From NCBI GenBank assembly GCA_947478985.1, contig CANJYC010000028.1, forward strand, positions 1 through 12,950: a stretch of 12,950 nt of DNA, in the 5' to 3' direction. Position 1 is the first letter of the stretch; the number at the start of each line of letters is the position of its first letter. The notes under the pieces are model-generated. The model worked only from the letters and a program-made list of their open reading frames with translations. It was not told where the DNA came from and did no database searches. Positions 1 to 6,812 of the stretch are shown piece after piece. This stretch comes from Acidobacteriota bacterium (lineage in GTDB: Bacteria > Acidobacteriota > Vicinamibacteria > Vicinamibacterales > UBA2999). Both the position numbers and the translations under genes were made by a program.

Positions 1-1650
1 GAGCTCGTCAATCGTGCCGCGGACGGGCACACCCATGATCCAGCGATGCGCCTTGGCGGGATCGTCGTCGATGAAGGCGACCGGGTTCATGTTCCAGAGC
101 GTGTTGGCCCGCATCTCGCGCACCAGTGTCTGCCCGAACTGGCCGGCGCCGTAGACGAGCATGCGCGTGCTGCGCTTGTTCCGCGTGGCCGCCACGAGAC
201 TCATCGACCGGAACGAGCCACGGGTGGCGACAATCGCCACCGCCAGCAGCAGGGCATCGAGCACGAACACCACGCGCGATGACCCCTCCCCGCGATACAC
301 GTAATAGGACGCCACCACCGACACCAGCGAACCGATGCCGACGCCGCGCACCACGGCGGTCAGGTCACGCAGGCCGAAGGTTTCCCACGAGCGCTGGTAG
401 AGGCCCGACGCGTAGAGCGAGGCGAGCTTGCAGCCGAGCACGACCGGCAGCGTGGCCGTGAAGTACGGGAGGAAGTTGTCCAGCTCCTCACCGTCGAACC
501 GGAGCCGGTACGAGGCGTAGTAGCACACGGTGATGAGCACCAGGTCGAGCAACACCTCACCGGCGTGCCAGCGGAACGCGAGGTCCTTCAGGAACGGCGC
601 GAAGGTCGACTTCTGCAGCGCCTGGAAATCCTCGGCGTCATACGCGGACACGCGGGCGAGGAACACGCCCAACAGGATGACGAGCACGACAAACACCGCC
701 ACGGCCGGCAGCATCGGTTCGACACCGCTGAAGGCGATGAGGAGCCACGCCGTACCGCCGCCGGCGAGCGCCAGCAGATAGAGGATACGGACCGCGCTCC
801 GTTCGGAGAACCCGAGCGACACGAGCCGGTGTGAGATGTGATCGGTGCCGCCCTTGGTGGCCCGCCGGCCGGCAAGGCGCCGGAGCACCAGAACGAAACC
901 GGTGTCGAAGATCGGCACCACCAGAATCAGGATGGCGATGACGGTAGGACTGATGAAGGCAATGCGCGTGTTGAATACCGGCACGAGCGACGCGGCGCCG
1001 AGCGTGGCGCCGATGAAGAGGCTCCCGGAATCGCCCATGAACAGGCGCGCGGGCGTGCGGTTCCAGTAGAGAAACCCGAGGAGCGAACCGGCCAGCGCGG
1101 TCAGCAGCAGCGCCAGCGCGGGCCCGAGCGAGTGGCCGAGCAGGTTCACGAAGAAGAGCGCCGCGATGAGGCCGATCCCGGCAGCCAGGCCGTCCATGTT
1201 GTCCAGCAGGTTGAGCGCATGGCACACGCCGGCGAACCAGACGATGGATACGAGGGTGTAACTGGTGGGCACCGCGCCCTCCGGTTCGGCACCGGCCAGC
1301 GCGAAGACGAGAAAGGCGCCAATGGCCAGCGAGGCGACCAGCTTCGCCAGTGGGGAGAGCTGCAGCCGATCGTCGAGTAGGCCGACGATGAACATCGCCA
1401 GCGCGGCCATCAACACCGGCGCCCACGAACTGGGCAGGCCCACCAGATCCGGCCGCGTGAACAGCGTCACCGCACCGGCCAGCGTGCCGAGCGCAATCGC
1501 AATCCCGCCCATCGTCGGCGTGGGCGTGCTGTGCCAGCGATCGGGCCTCGGCGGCACCACGGCGCCGATGGCGGGTGCGGTACGCCGCACCAGCCAACCG
1601 GCCGCAACGGACACGACCGTGGCGATGACGAATGCGATCAGGTAGAACAA
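1..1650 (-). CDS. WecA/MraY-type sugar-phosphate transferase fused to CapD/FlaA1-type membrane and Rossmann segment (3' end outside window)
   Basis: I translated this frame by hand. It is open for 550 codons from a TTG at 1650 to the window edge. Residues 1-335 form a polytopic polyprenyl-phosphate HexNAc-1-phosphate transferase (MraY/WecA family). It shows the family motifs LLDD (91-94), NLLDNMDG (147-154), FMGDSGS (204-210), VPIFDT (245-250) and HISHRL (271-276) between many hydrophobic helices. Residues about 350-480 hold further membrane helices with RFDG and YQRSWETF, as in the N-terminal membrane part of FlaA1/CapD/WbpM-type proteins. A Rossmann start, GAGQFG, follows at 501-506. The expected role is to start glycan assembly on undecaprenyl phosphate at the inner membrane. 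Start choice: an in-frame TGA lies at 1662-1660 and no ATG or GTG precedes the first helix, so TTG, one base after the upstream stop, is the best option although no clear Shine-Dalgarno is present. Whether an epimerase/dehydratase domain follows cannot be seen. Confidence 0.9.
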   Translation of the reverse strand, partial: MFYLIAFVIATVVSVAAGWLVRRTAPAIGAVVPPRPDRWHSTPTPTMGGIAIALGTLAGAVTLFTRPDLVGLPSSWAPVLMAALAMFIVGLLDDRLQLSPLAKLVASLAIGAFLVFALAGAEPEGAVPTSYTLVSIVWFAGVCHALNLLDNMDGLAAGIGLIAALFFVNLLGHSLGPALALLLTALAGSLLGFLYWNRTPARLFMGDSGSLFIGATLGAASLVPVFNTRIAFISPTVIAILILVVPIFDTGFVLVLRRLAGRRATKGGTDHISHRLVSLGFSERSAVRILYLLALAGGGTAWLLIAFSGVEPMLPAVAVFVVLVILLGVFLARVSAYDAEDFQALQKSTFAPFLKDLAFRWHAGEVLLDLVLITVCYYASYRLRFDGEELDNFLPYFTATLPVVLGCKLASLYASGLYQRSWETFGLRDLTAVVRGVGIGSLVSVVASYYVYRGEGSSRVVFVLDALLLAVAIVATRGSFRSMSLVAATRNKRSTRMLVYGAGQFGQTLVREMRANTLWNMNPVAFIDDDPAKAHRWIMGVPVRGTIDEL

Positions 1651-1651
1651 A

Positions 1652-3364
1652 TCAGGATGTCACGAGCTGGGACGCCTTCGCGCCCTTGTCACGCAGCACA
1701 AATGGCACGCGCTTCAGAATACCCTCGCAGATGGTATCAAGCCCCTGGGATTCCCCAGGCAGCAGCTGCTTCAGGCTGTCGAGCTTGAGCTGGTAGATCG
1801 GATACCCCGCTTTTGGCTCGATGAAGGTCAACGGGATCATGCGGTTGAAGAAGAAGTGGTAGGCGTAGCGCCTGGCCCGCGCGAGCTGCGCGGCCCCGAG
1901 ACGGTCCGCGAACGGCAGCTGGCCGAGAATTCTGAAATAGTCGGCCGGCGAGGTCGCATCGTGCGTCACGCCCTTGTTCCGGATCCAGGCTTCGCCGGCG
2001 ACGATGACCGGCAGACCGACACTGGTCAGCTCCACGCCCATCTTGGTCGAATAGATGATCGCGGCATTGCACAATGACATCAGCACGTAGGTGCTCATGT
2101 CGCTCTCCGGCGGAACCACGAAGATGTTCGGCGCCAGCCGCGGCACGCGCTTCTTCAGCTCCTCCAGAATCGGCTGCCGCGAGCGTGGGAAGCCGCTGAT
2201 CTCGGCCGGGTGCACACGGATGAGGAGCTGCAGATCCGGGCGCGTGGCGAAGTACTCGCACGTCTGCACCAGCCACTCCAGCATGCTCGGGAACGCGTTC
2301 GACGGGTAGTGAAGCTGCGCGTCCCAGGTGACGCTGGTCGGCAGACCGATGATCGGCTTGTTCACGTCGAGCCCGAGCCGCGCGGCGATCTCCTGCTGAT
2401 CCTGCTTGCGAGGGCGATGGAACACGATCCAGTCGAAGAGCCCCTCGCGCCGGCTCGCCAGATACTGCATCAGTTCGCGGTCCTGCGCGGGCGACAGCTC
2501 CATCTGCTCCCAGAGATCGAGCGGTTCGGTCATGAGCGTGTGATGGTAGGTGTCCTCATGACTGAAGATGAACCGGCGCTTGCGGTACGCGACGTTCCAC
2601 GTCGACACGTGTACCCGCTCCTGCCGCGCCACGGCGCCGACGATGCCCCACGGCACGTAGATCCCGTGCGTGAACACGGCCGACGAAAAGGTAATCGTCC
2701 GGAACAGGCGGCGCGTGGCGAACGCCGTCAGCAGCGCCGACTCGAGATAGCGGCGCAGGACCGCCTCACCATGGGGCTCGGTGTCCAGCGACCCGCTGGC
2801 AAAGAACCGCAGCGCCCCAGCGTGCGCGTGCTCGCCGATGGCGAGTCCGTCCAGCTCGAACTTCGGAATGGCCGCGAGTGGAATGGAAGTCGCGATCTGG
2901 ACCGCCTCGGCGCGATCCTCCGGCTTCAGCCAGTCACTGTAGCGATGGACCGTAATCCCGAGCTGGGCATAAACGCGCTCAGCCGGCCACGCGCAATCGC
3001 GGCACAGATCGCGCCCAGGTCCACGCTCAGCGAAGCGAGCGACGTTCGGGTAGAGCGAGGCCTCGCACTCGGCGCAGGCGCTGAGGGCGCCATCGCAGAG
3101 GAGCGCGTGCACCTCGGCACCGCGGAATGTCAGCGCCGCAGTGAGCGCACTCTCGAGCGATACGGCGTGGGCGTAGGAACCGATGCCCGTGGCCATCAGC
3201 ACGCGTGGCCCGCCCTGTGCGGCCGCACGCGCGGACGGCCAGATCGGGTCCGCATCGATGAGCGCCTTCCAGTCCGGATACGCGTCGCGTCGGGCGTAGT
3301 ACCACCGGCGCGCGAGGCGCGTGGCGCGCCAGAGCGCCGGCAGCCGACGAATGCCGTGTCTCAT
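1652..3364 (-). CDS. Capsule-polysaccharide-biosynthesis-type protein, probable GT-B glycosyltransferase, with Cys4 knuckle
   Basis: 570 residues; the ATG overlaps the stop of the HAD gene by four bases (ATGA). The N-terminus is basic (residues 5-26). A Rossmann-like start follows (RVLMATGIGSYAHA, 54-67), then a cysteine cluster: C90, C97xxC100 and C121xxC124, spaced like a zinc knuckle. The second half resembles the GT-B-like C-domain of capsule synthesis proteins (KpsS/KpsC-like, Capsule_synth). It contains LLIRVHPAE (380-388), a VVPPESDMSTYVLMSLCNAAI stretch (416-436), the segment YSTKMGVELTSVGLPVIVAGEA (438-459), and HFFFNRMIPLT near 503. These are typical sites for nucleotide-sugar or phosphate contact. 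No signal peptide or membrane helix is visible, so it is probably cytoplasmic or peripheral. The donor and acceptor cannot be inferred. The family-level call is fairly sure; catalytic activity is inferred from fold resemblance and the neighbourhood. Confidence 0.75.
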   Translation of the reverse strand: MRHGIRRLPALWRATRLARRWYYARRDAYPDWKALIDADPIWPSARAAAQGGPRVLMATGIGSYAHAVSLESALTAALTFRGAEVHALLCDGALSACAECEASLYPNVARFAERGPGRDLCRDCAWPAERVYAQLGITVHRYSDWLKPEDRAEAVQIATSIPLAAIPKFELDGLAIGEHAHAGALRFFASGSLDTEPHGEAVLRRYLESALLTAFATRRLFRTITFSSAVFTHGIYVPWGIVGAVARQERVHVSTWNVAYRKRRFIFSHEDTYHHTLMTEPLDLWEQMELSPAQDRELMQYLASRREGLFDWIVFHRPRKQDQQEIAARLGLDVNKPIIGLPTSVTWDAQLHYPSNAFPSMLEWLVQTCEYFATRPDLQLLIRVHPAEISGFPRSRQPILEELKKRVPRLAPNIFVVPPESDMSTYVLMSLCNAAIIYSTKMGVELTSVGLPVIVAGEAWIRNKGVTHDATSPADYFRILGQLPFADRLGAAQLARARRYAYHFFFNRMIPLTFIEPKAGYPIYQLKLDSLKQLLPGESQGLDTICEGILKRVPFVLRDKGAKASQLVTS

Positions 3365-4065
3365 GTGGGCATGCGCGCGTCGGGCTCCGGGCTGCTGACC
3401 CCGATCATCGCCAGGAACTCATGGGGCGGCGGCAGCTGTTCGAGCACTCGCCAGGCTCCGTGGGCCTGCAGTTCAGCCAGCGAGTAGCCTCCGGTGGCCA
3501 CGGCGATCGTCCGGGCACCGATGGCATTGGCGCAGTCAATGTCGTGCGGGGTGTCGCCGATCACGAAAACACGCTCCTCGTCGACGGGAGCCGCACGACG
3601 GGCGAGCGCCATCGCCCGCTCGGCAATCGTTGACCGATCGCGCGCGTCCTCGGCAAACGCGCCGTCCGGGAAGTAGTGCCAGAGGTCGTAGTGCGTGAGC
3701 TTGGCATTCGCACCGCCCCGCGTGTTGCCGGTCAGCAGATACGAGCGGACCGCATCCGACCCGCGAAGCAACACGAGGATCTCGCGCACGTGAGGCATAA
3801 CGTGCCCGTGCCTCTGCGGGAGAAACGTCGGGAGCAGCTGCTCGTACCGCCGCACCATTCGCTGCAGCGTGTCGCCGCCGGCCTCGACGCCAAGATGCTC
3901 AAAGGTCCGGACCGCGATCTGGTAGTCAGTCAGCCCGGCGATCCGGAACATCGTCAGGTCAAATTCCTTATGCGTGACCTCGCGGACGGCCTGTTCCCAG
4001 GCCGGCACGCCCCCCTTCGCAGTGGTGAGCAGCGTGCCGTCGATATCCCAGAAAAGGACCGTCAT
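3361..4065 (-). CDS. HAD-superfamily hydrolase, probable sugar phosphate phosphatase
   Basis: 234 residues. Motif I is at the N-terminus (FWDIDGTLL: nucleophile D7, acid/base D9). Motif II is LLTGN with T112, followed by K122 (NAKL). Motif III/IV is VIGDTPHD with D171 and D175. A helical cap lies between residues about 15 and 85, as in phosphoglycolate-phosphatase-like type I HADs. The start ATG overlaps the transketolase stop (ATGA) and its own stop overlaps the next ATG, so translation is probably coupled on both sides. In Kdn- and Kdo-type pathways a HAD phosphatase removes the phosphate left after a phosphorylated aldose is condensed with phosphoenolpyruvate. A similar role on a phospho-ulosonate or a transketolase product fits the neighbours but is inference. 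An unrelated phosphoglycolate-like housekeeping role is less likely given the context. Confidence 0.88.
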   Translation of the reverse strand: MTVLFWDIDGTLLTTAKGGVPAWEQAVREVTHKEFDLTMFRIAGLTDYQIAVRTFEHLGVEAGGDTLQRMVRRYEQLLPTFLPQRHGHVMPHVREILVLLRGSDAVRSYLLTGNTRGGANAKLTHYDLWHYFPDGAFAEDARDRSTIAERAMALARRAAPVDEERVFVIGDTPHDIDCANAIGARTIAVATGGYSLAELQAHGAWRVLEQLPPPHEFLAMIGVSSPEPDARMPT

Positions 4066-6008
4066 GCGAGCTGGGGGACGGCCGCGCGCAGGCGCGTGAC
4101 CAGTCCGGCGACATCGAGTCCGTGATGGGCGAGCACTTCATCGTTGGTGCCGCACTCGGGCAGTTCGGCCACGCCGATGCGGACCACGCGTGCGGCCGGC
4201 TCCAGGCCGAGGCCCGCAATGGCCGCGGCGATCATCTCGCCCTGACCACCGTGCAGGTAGTGATTGTCGAGCGTCGCGATGGCGCGCCGGCTGCCGATGA
4301 CCTCCGCCAGCCATACCGGGTCGACACGGTTGAGCCACGGCAGGTTGACGACGCGGATGCTCACGCCGCGGGCCTTCTCGATGGCGTCGGCTGCGGCAAC
4401 GGCATTCGACAGCAGCCACGGACCGTAGGCAAAGGCCACGGCGTCGGCGCCCTCGCGCGCGACCCAGCCCTGTCCGACCGTGACGCGCGTCTTCTCGGGA
4501 TACGCGAATGTCAGCGGCCACTTCACGGACACGAGACGCAGATACGCGCTCTCGCTGACCTCGTTGACAAGATGACCGAAGAGGGCGTGGACTTCCGCCT
4601 CGCACGACGGCTCGGCCATCAGCATCTTCGGCATCGCCCCAAGAGCCGAGATGTCGCGCACCGACTGATGCGAGTGTCCGGGTCCACCGGGCAGCAGGCC
4701 CGCGAGCGAGCCGACGTAGATGACCTTGGACGACTCGCTGCACTGGTTGTAGATCTGCTCGTTCGGGCGCGCGGCCAGGAAGCAGGCAAACGAGTGGACG
4801 ATTGGCAGCGTGCCGCGGCGCGCCATGCCCGCGGCCATCGACACCATGTCCTGTTCAGCGATGCCGCACTCGACGAAGCGATCCGGATAACGGGCCGCAA
4901 ACGACACGAGTCCGCAGTCCTTGATGAGGTCGGCGTCGAGGGCGAGGAGTTCCGGGCGCCGCGCCGCCTGCTCGAGCAACGCGCGATCGTAGGCGGCGAT
5001 CAGGTTGTCGGTCTGCCTCGGCTCGCGCCGGGGCGCGCGGACGCGCGTCTCGGTCTTGAGCGGGCCAAGTCCGAGCGCGGCCATCTGCTGCCTGGCCGCG
5101 GCGAGCAACTCCGCGAGGGCCGCCGTATAGTTCGCCTCGCTCGGCGCGCCCGAGTGGTAGGGGTAGAGTTCGCCGTCCTTGAGCGCCGGCCCCTCCATGA
5201 AGCTGACGCCCTTCCCCTTCACCGTGTCCGCGACGATCACCTTGGGACGATCGGTGACCGCGTCGAGCGATCGGAACGTCCGCTCGAGCGCCGGCACATC
5301 GTGGCCGTCCACGCGACTCACATGCCATCCGAATGCCCGCAGCTTGGCTTCCAGGTCGCCGAGGTGGCTGACCTTCTGCACCCAGGTGTCGGACTGGAGC
5401 TTGTTGTGATCGATGATGGCGACGATCTCGTGGAGGCCGCGATTGACGCCGGAGACCAGCGATTCCCAGAACTGGCCCTCCTGCAGCTCCCCGTCGCCCG
5501 TCAGCACGAAGATCCGCCGCGGCGTGCCCGCATGGCGGTTCGCAATCGCCATGCCCTTCGCCTTTGAGATGCCCATCCCGAGCGATCCGGTATTCGCCTG
5601 GATGTACGGCGTCTCGACGTGCGGGTGTCCGGGCAGGCCGTGCAGGCGCCGCAACTCGTGGAGCTTCTCTGCGGGTAACAAGCCGAGCCCGATCAGCACG
5701 GAATAGAGACCCGGCGCGTCATGCCCCTTCGATGAGAAGAAGATGTCGCACGCCGCCGGCCCCTTGTCGAGATCCCGCAGCTCGTTGAGGAAGAGCCAGC
5801 TCATGATCTCGATCGAGCTGAAGCTGGTGCCGATGTGCCCGGACCACGCACCCGTGATCATGTAGAGCGTATTGATTCGCGCAAGGGCCGCGAACGCGCG
5901 TGCGCGGTCCGCCACGGGAGCCTTCGCACCGATTACTCGGCGGAATTCGTCGACCGGTACGAACTGGAGGTCGAGGCTCTCACCCTGGTCTGTCTGTAAA
6001 TCACCCAT
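4062..6008 (-). CDS. Transketolase, single chain (thiamine diphosphate enzyme)
   Basis: 648 residues, close to the usual full length of transketolase, carrying both halves in one chain; many sugar clusters split them into two genes. The N-terminal ThDP domain has GHIGTSFSSIEIM (58-69), FFSSKGHDAPGLYS (90-103) and the cofactor motif GDGELQEG (171-178) ending at DHNK (200-203). The pyrimidine domain has VECGIAEQDM (379-388) with the activating glutamate E385. GGPGHSHQSVRDIS (441-454) follows, then a C-terminal domain from about 520. It would transfer two-carbon ketol units between sugars. By eye, H447 keeps the donor-phosphate histidine, but the serine and arginine that bind phosphate in E. coli TktA seem replaced (D364, S494 region), so the substrate may differ. 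ATG start at 6008 overlaps the NeuA-like stop by eight bases; no strong Shine-Dalgarno is seen. Position between CMP-synthetase and phosphatase argues for a pathway role rather than pentose-phosphate housekeeping. Confidence 0.93.
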   Translation of the reverse strand: MGDLQTDQGESLDLQFVPVDEFRRVIGAKAPVADRARAFAALARINTLYMITGAWSGHIGTSFSSIEIMSWLFLNELRDLDKGPAACDIFFSSKGHDAPGLYSVLIGLGLLPAEKLHELRRLHGLPGHPHVETPYIQANTGSLGMGISKAKGMAIANRHAGTPRRIFVLTGDGELQEGQFWESLVSGVNRGLHEIVAIIDHNKLQSDTWVQKVSHLGDLEAKLRAFGWHVSRVDGHDVPALERTFRSLDAVTDRPKVIVADTVKGKGVSFMEGPALKDGELYPYHSGAPSEANYTAALAELLAAARQQMAALGLGPLKTETRVRAPRREPRQTDNLIAAYDRALLEQAARRPELLALDADLIKDCGLVSFAARYPDRFVECGIAEQDMVSMAAGMARRGTLPIVHSFACFLAARPNEQIYNQCSESSKVIYVGSLAGLLPGGPGHSHQSVRDISALGAMPKMLMAEPSCEAEVHALFGHLVNEVSESAYLRLVSVKWPLTFAYPEKTRVTVGQGWVAREGADAVAFAYGPWLLSNAVAAADAIEKARGVSIRVVNLPWLNRVDPVWLAEVIGSRRAIATLDNHYLHGGQGEMIAAAIAGLGLEPAARVVRIGVAELPECGTNDEVLAHHGLDVAGLVTRLRAAVPQLA

Positions 6009-6801
6009 CTGTTTTGGTCTTCCGTCTCAAAGGGTCCCCGCCAAACGGCGCCTGTGCAATCGGTGACAGTGTCACCGTCCCATCAGCCACCAGCCGTTCG
6101 GCCACCATCCAGTCGTACGGGTCGTTGATGTCGAATCCTTCATGCCCATCGGTCACGAACGGGACCAGGACGTCGCCGGCAATGGAGCGCCGCTCGAAGA
6201 CCACGCGCGTCCAGGCCATCTCGAGCGAGGCATTCTGAACGTAGACAGGCGGCAGCGCCTGATACGGCGTGCTGTGCCACGGCTGCTCAGCGGGACCGAA
6301 CGGGAGCAGCGGAAACATCCGCTCGCCCCGCACCACCCACATCTTGCCCGGGTGCTGTGTGCACTTCTCGATGGCACGCAGCGAGTCGACGCCCTCCTGC
6401 GCGGTAAACGTCTCCCACGCACGGCGCATCGTCGCCGCAGTTCTGAATGGGCTCGTGGGGCGCAGCAGGCTGAAGCAGTCCCAGGTCCGTCCCTGCCACT
6501 TGAGCTCGGTCAGCGTGTGCTCGACCCACTCGATATCCGGCGACGTGTCGCCGGCGAATGGCGCGGGCCGGAGAAACGGCACCTCGGCCCCGTAGTGGCG
6601 CGCGATCGCGGCGATCTCCTCAGAATCCGTTGACACGATCACCGACTCGAAGATCCGGCTCTCAATCGCGGGAACGATCGTGTAGGCGAGCATCGGGTGA
6701 CCATGCAACGTCCGCACGTTCTTACCAGGCACGCGCTTGCTGCCCTGGCGTGCGGGAATCAGGGCCACTGCCGACGGCGTCGCTCCGGTAGGTCTGGACA
6801 T
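6001..6801 (-). CDS. NeuA-family acylneuraminate (CMP-ulosonate) cytidylyltransferase
   Basis: 266 residues. The N-terminal signature IPARQGSKRVPGKN (15-28) is the CTP-binding loop of CMP-sialate/CMP-Kdo-type synthetases. STDSEEIAAIA (57-67), LLRPTSPFR (112-120), VQNASLEMA (188-196) and FDINDPYD (223-230, metal-binding aspartates) follow in family order. It should couple CTP to a 2-keto-3-deoxy sugar acid, releasing pyrophosphate, in the cytoplasm. Two differences from classic CMP-Neu5Ac synthetases are visible. LLQPTSP is LLRPTSP here, and the usual R/YxNGAxY segment reads QNASLEM, so the sugar may not be Neu5Ac. The ATG at 6801 is chosen over the GTG just before it because AGG lies five bases upstream of the ATG. 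Eleven bases separate it from the ALDH stop; its own stop lies inside the transketolase start region. Related spore-coat SpsF-like proteins are an alternative family name. Confidence 0.9.
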   Translation of the reverse strand: MSRPTGATPSAVALIPARQGSKRVPGKNVRTLHGHPMLAYTIVPAIESRIFESVIVSTDSEEIAAIARHYGAEVPFLRPAPFAGDTSPDIEWVEHTLTELKWQGRTWDCFSLLRPTSPFRTAATMRRAWETFTAQEGVDSLRAIEKCTQHPGKMWVVRGERMFPLLPFGPAEQPWHSTPYQALPPVYVQNASLEMAWTRVVFERRSIAGDVLVPFVTDGHEGFDINDPYDWMVAERLVADGTVTLSPIAQAPFGGDPLRRKTKTDG

Positions 6802-6805
6802 CACG

Positions 6806-6809
6806 ACCT
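6806..6809 (-). promoter_or_regulatory. Ribosome binding site deciding the NeuA-like start
   Basis: On the minus strand AGGT sits with AGG five bases before the ATG at 6801. The in-frame GTG immediately upstream (6804-6802) would be only two bases from this purine stretch, too close to be used. The site lies in the short gap after the ALDH stop. Confidence 0.55.
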
Positions 6810-6812
6810 GCG

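Noticed and set aside
638..1597. 319-codon minus-strand open frame
   Set aside because: It is out of frame with the WecA/CapD fusion, whose frame shows every family motif and hydrophobic helices. This one is an Arg/His-rich shadow.
4122..5567. 481-codon plus-strand open frame, and a similar 425-codon frame at 2210-3487
   Set aside because: Both are antisense to well-supported genes (transketolase and the capsule-type protein) and show low-complexity Arg/Glu-rich sequence without motifs.
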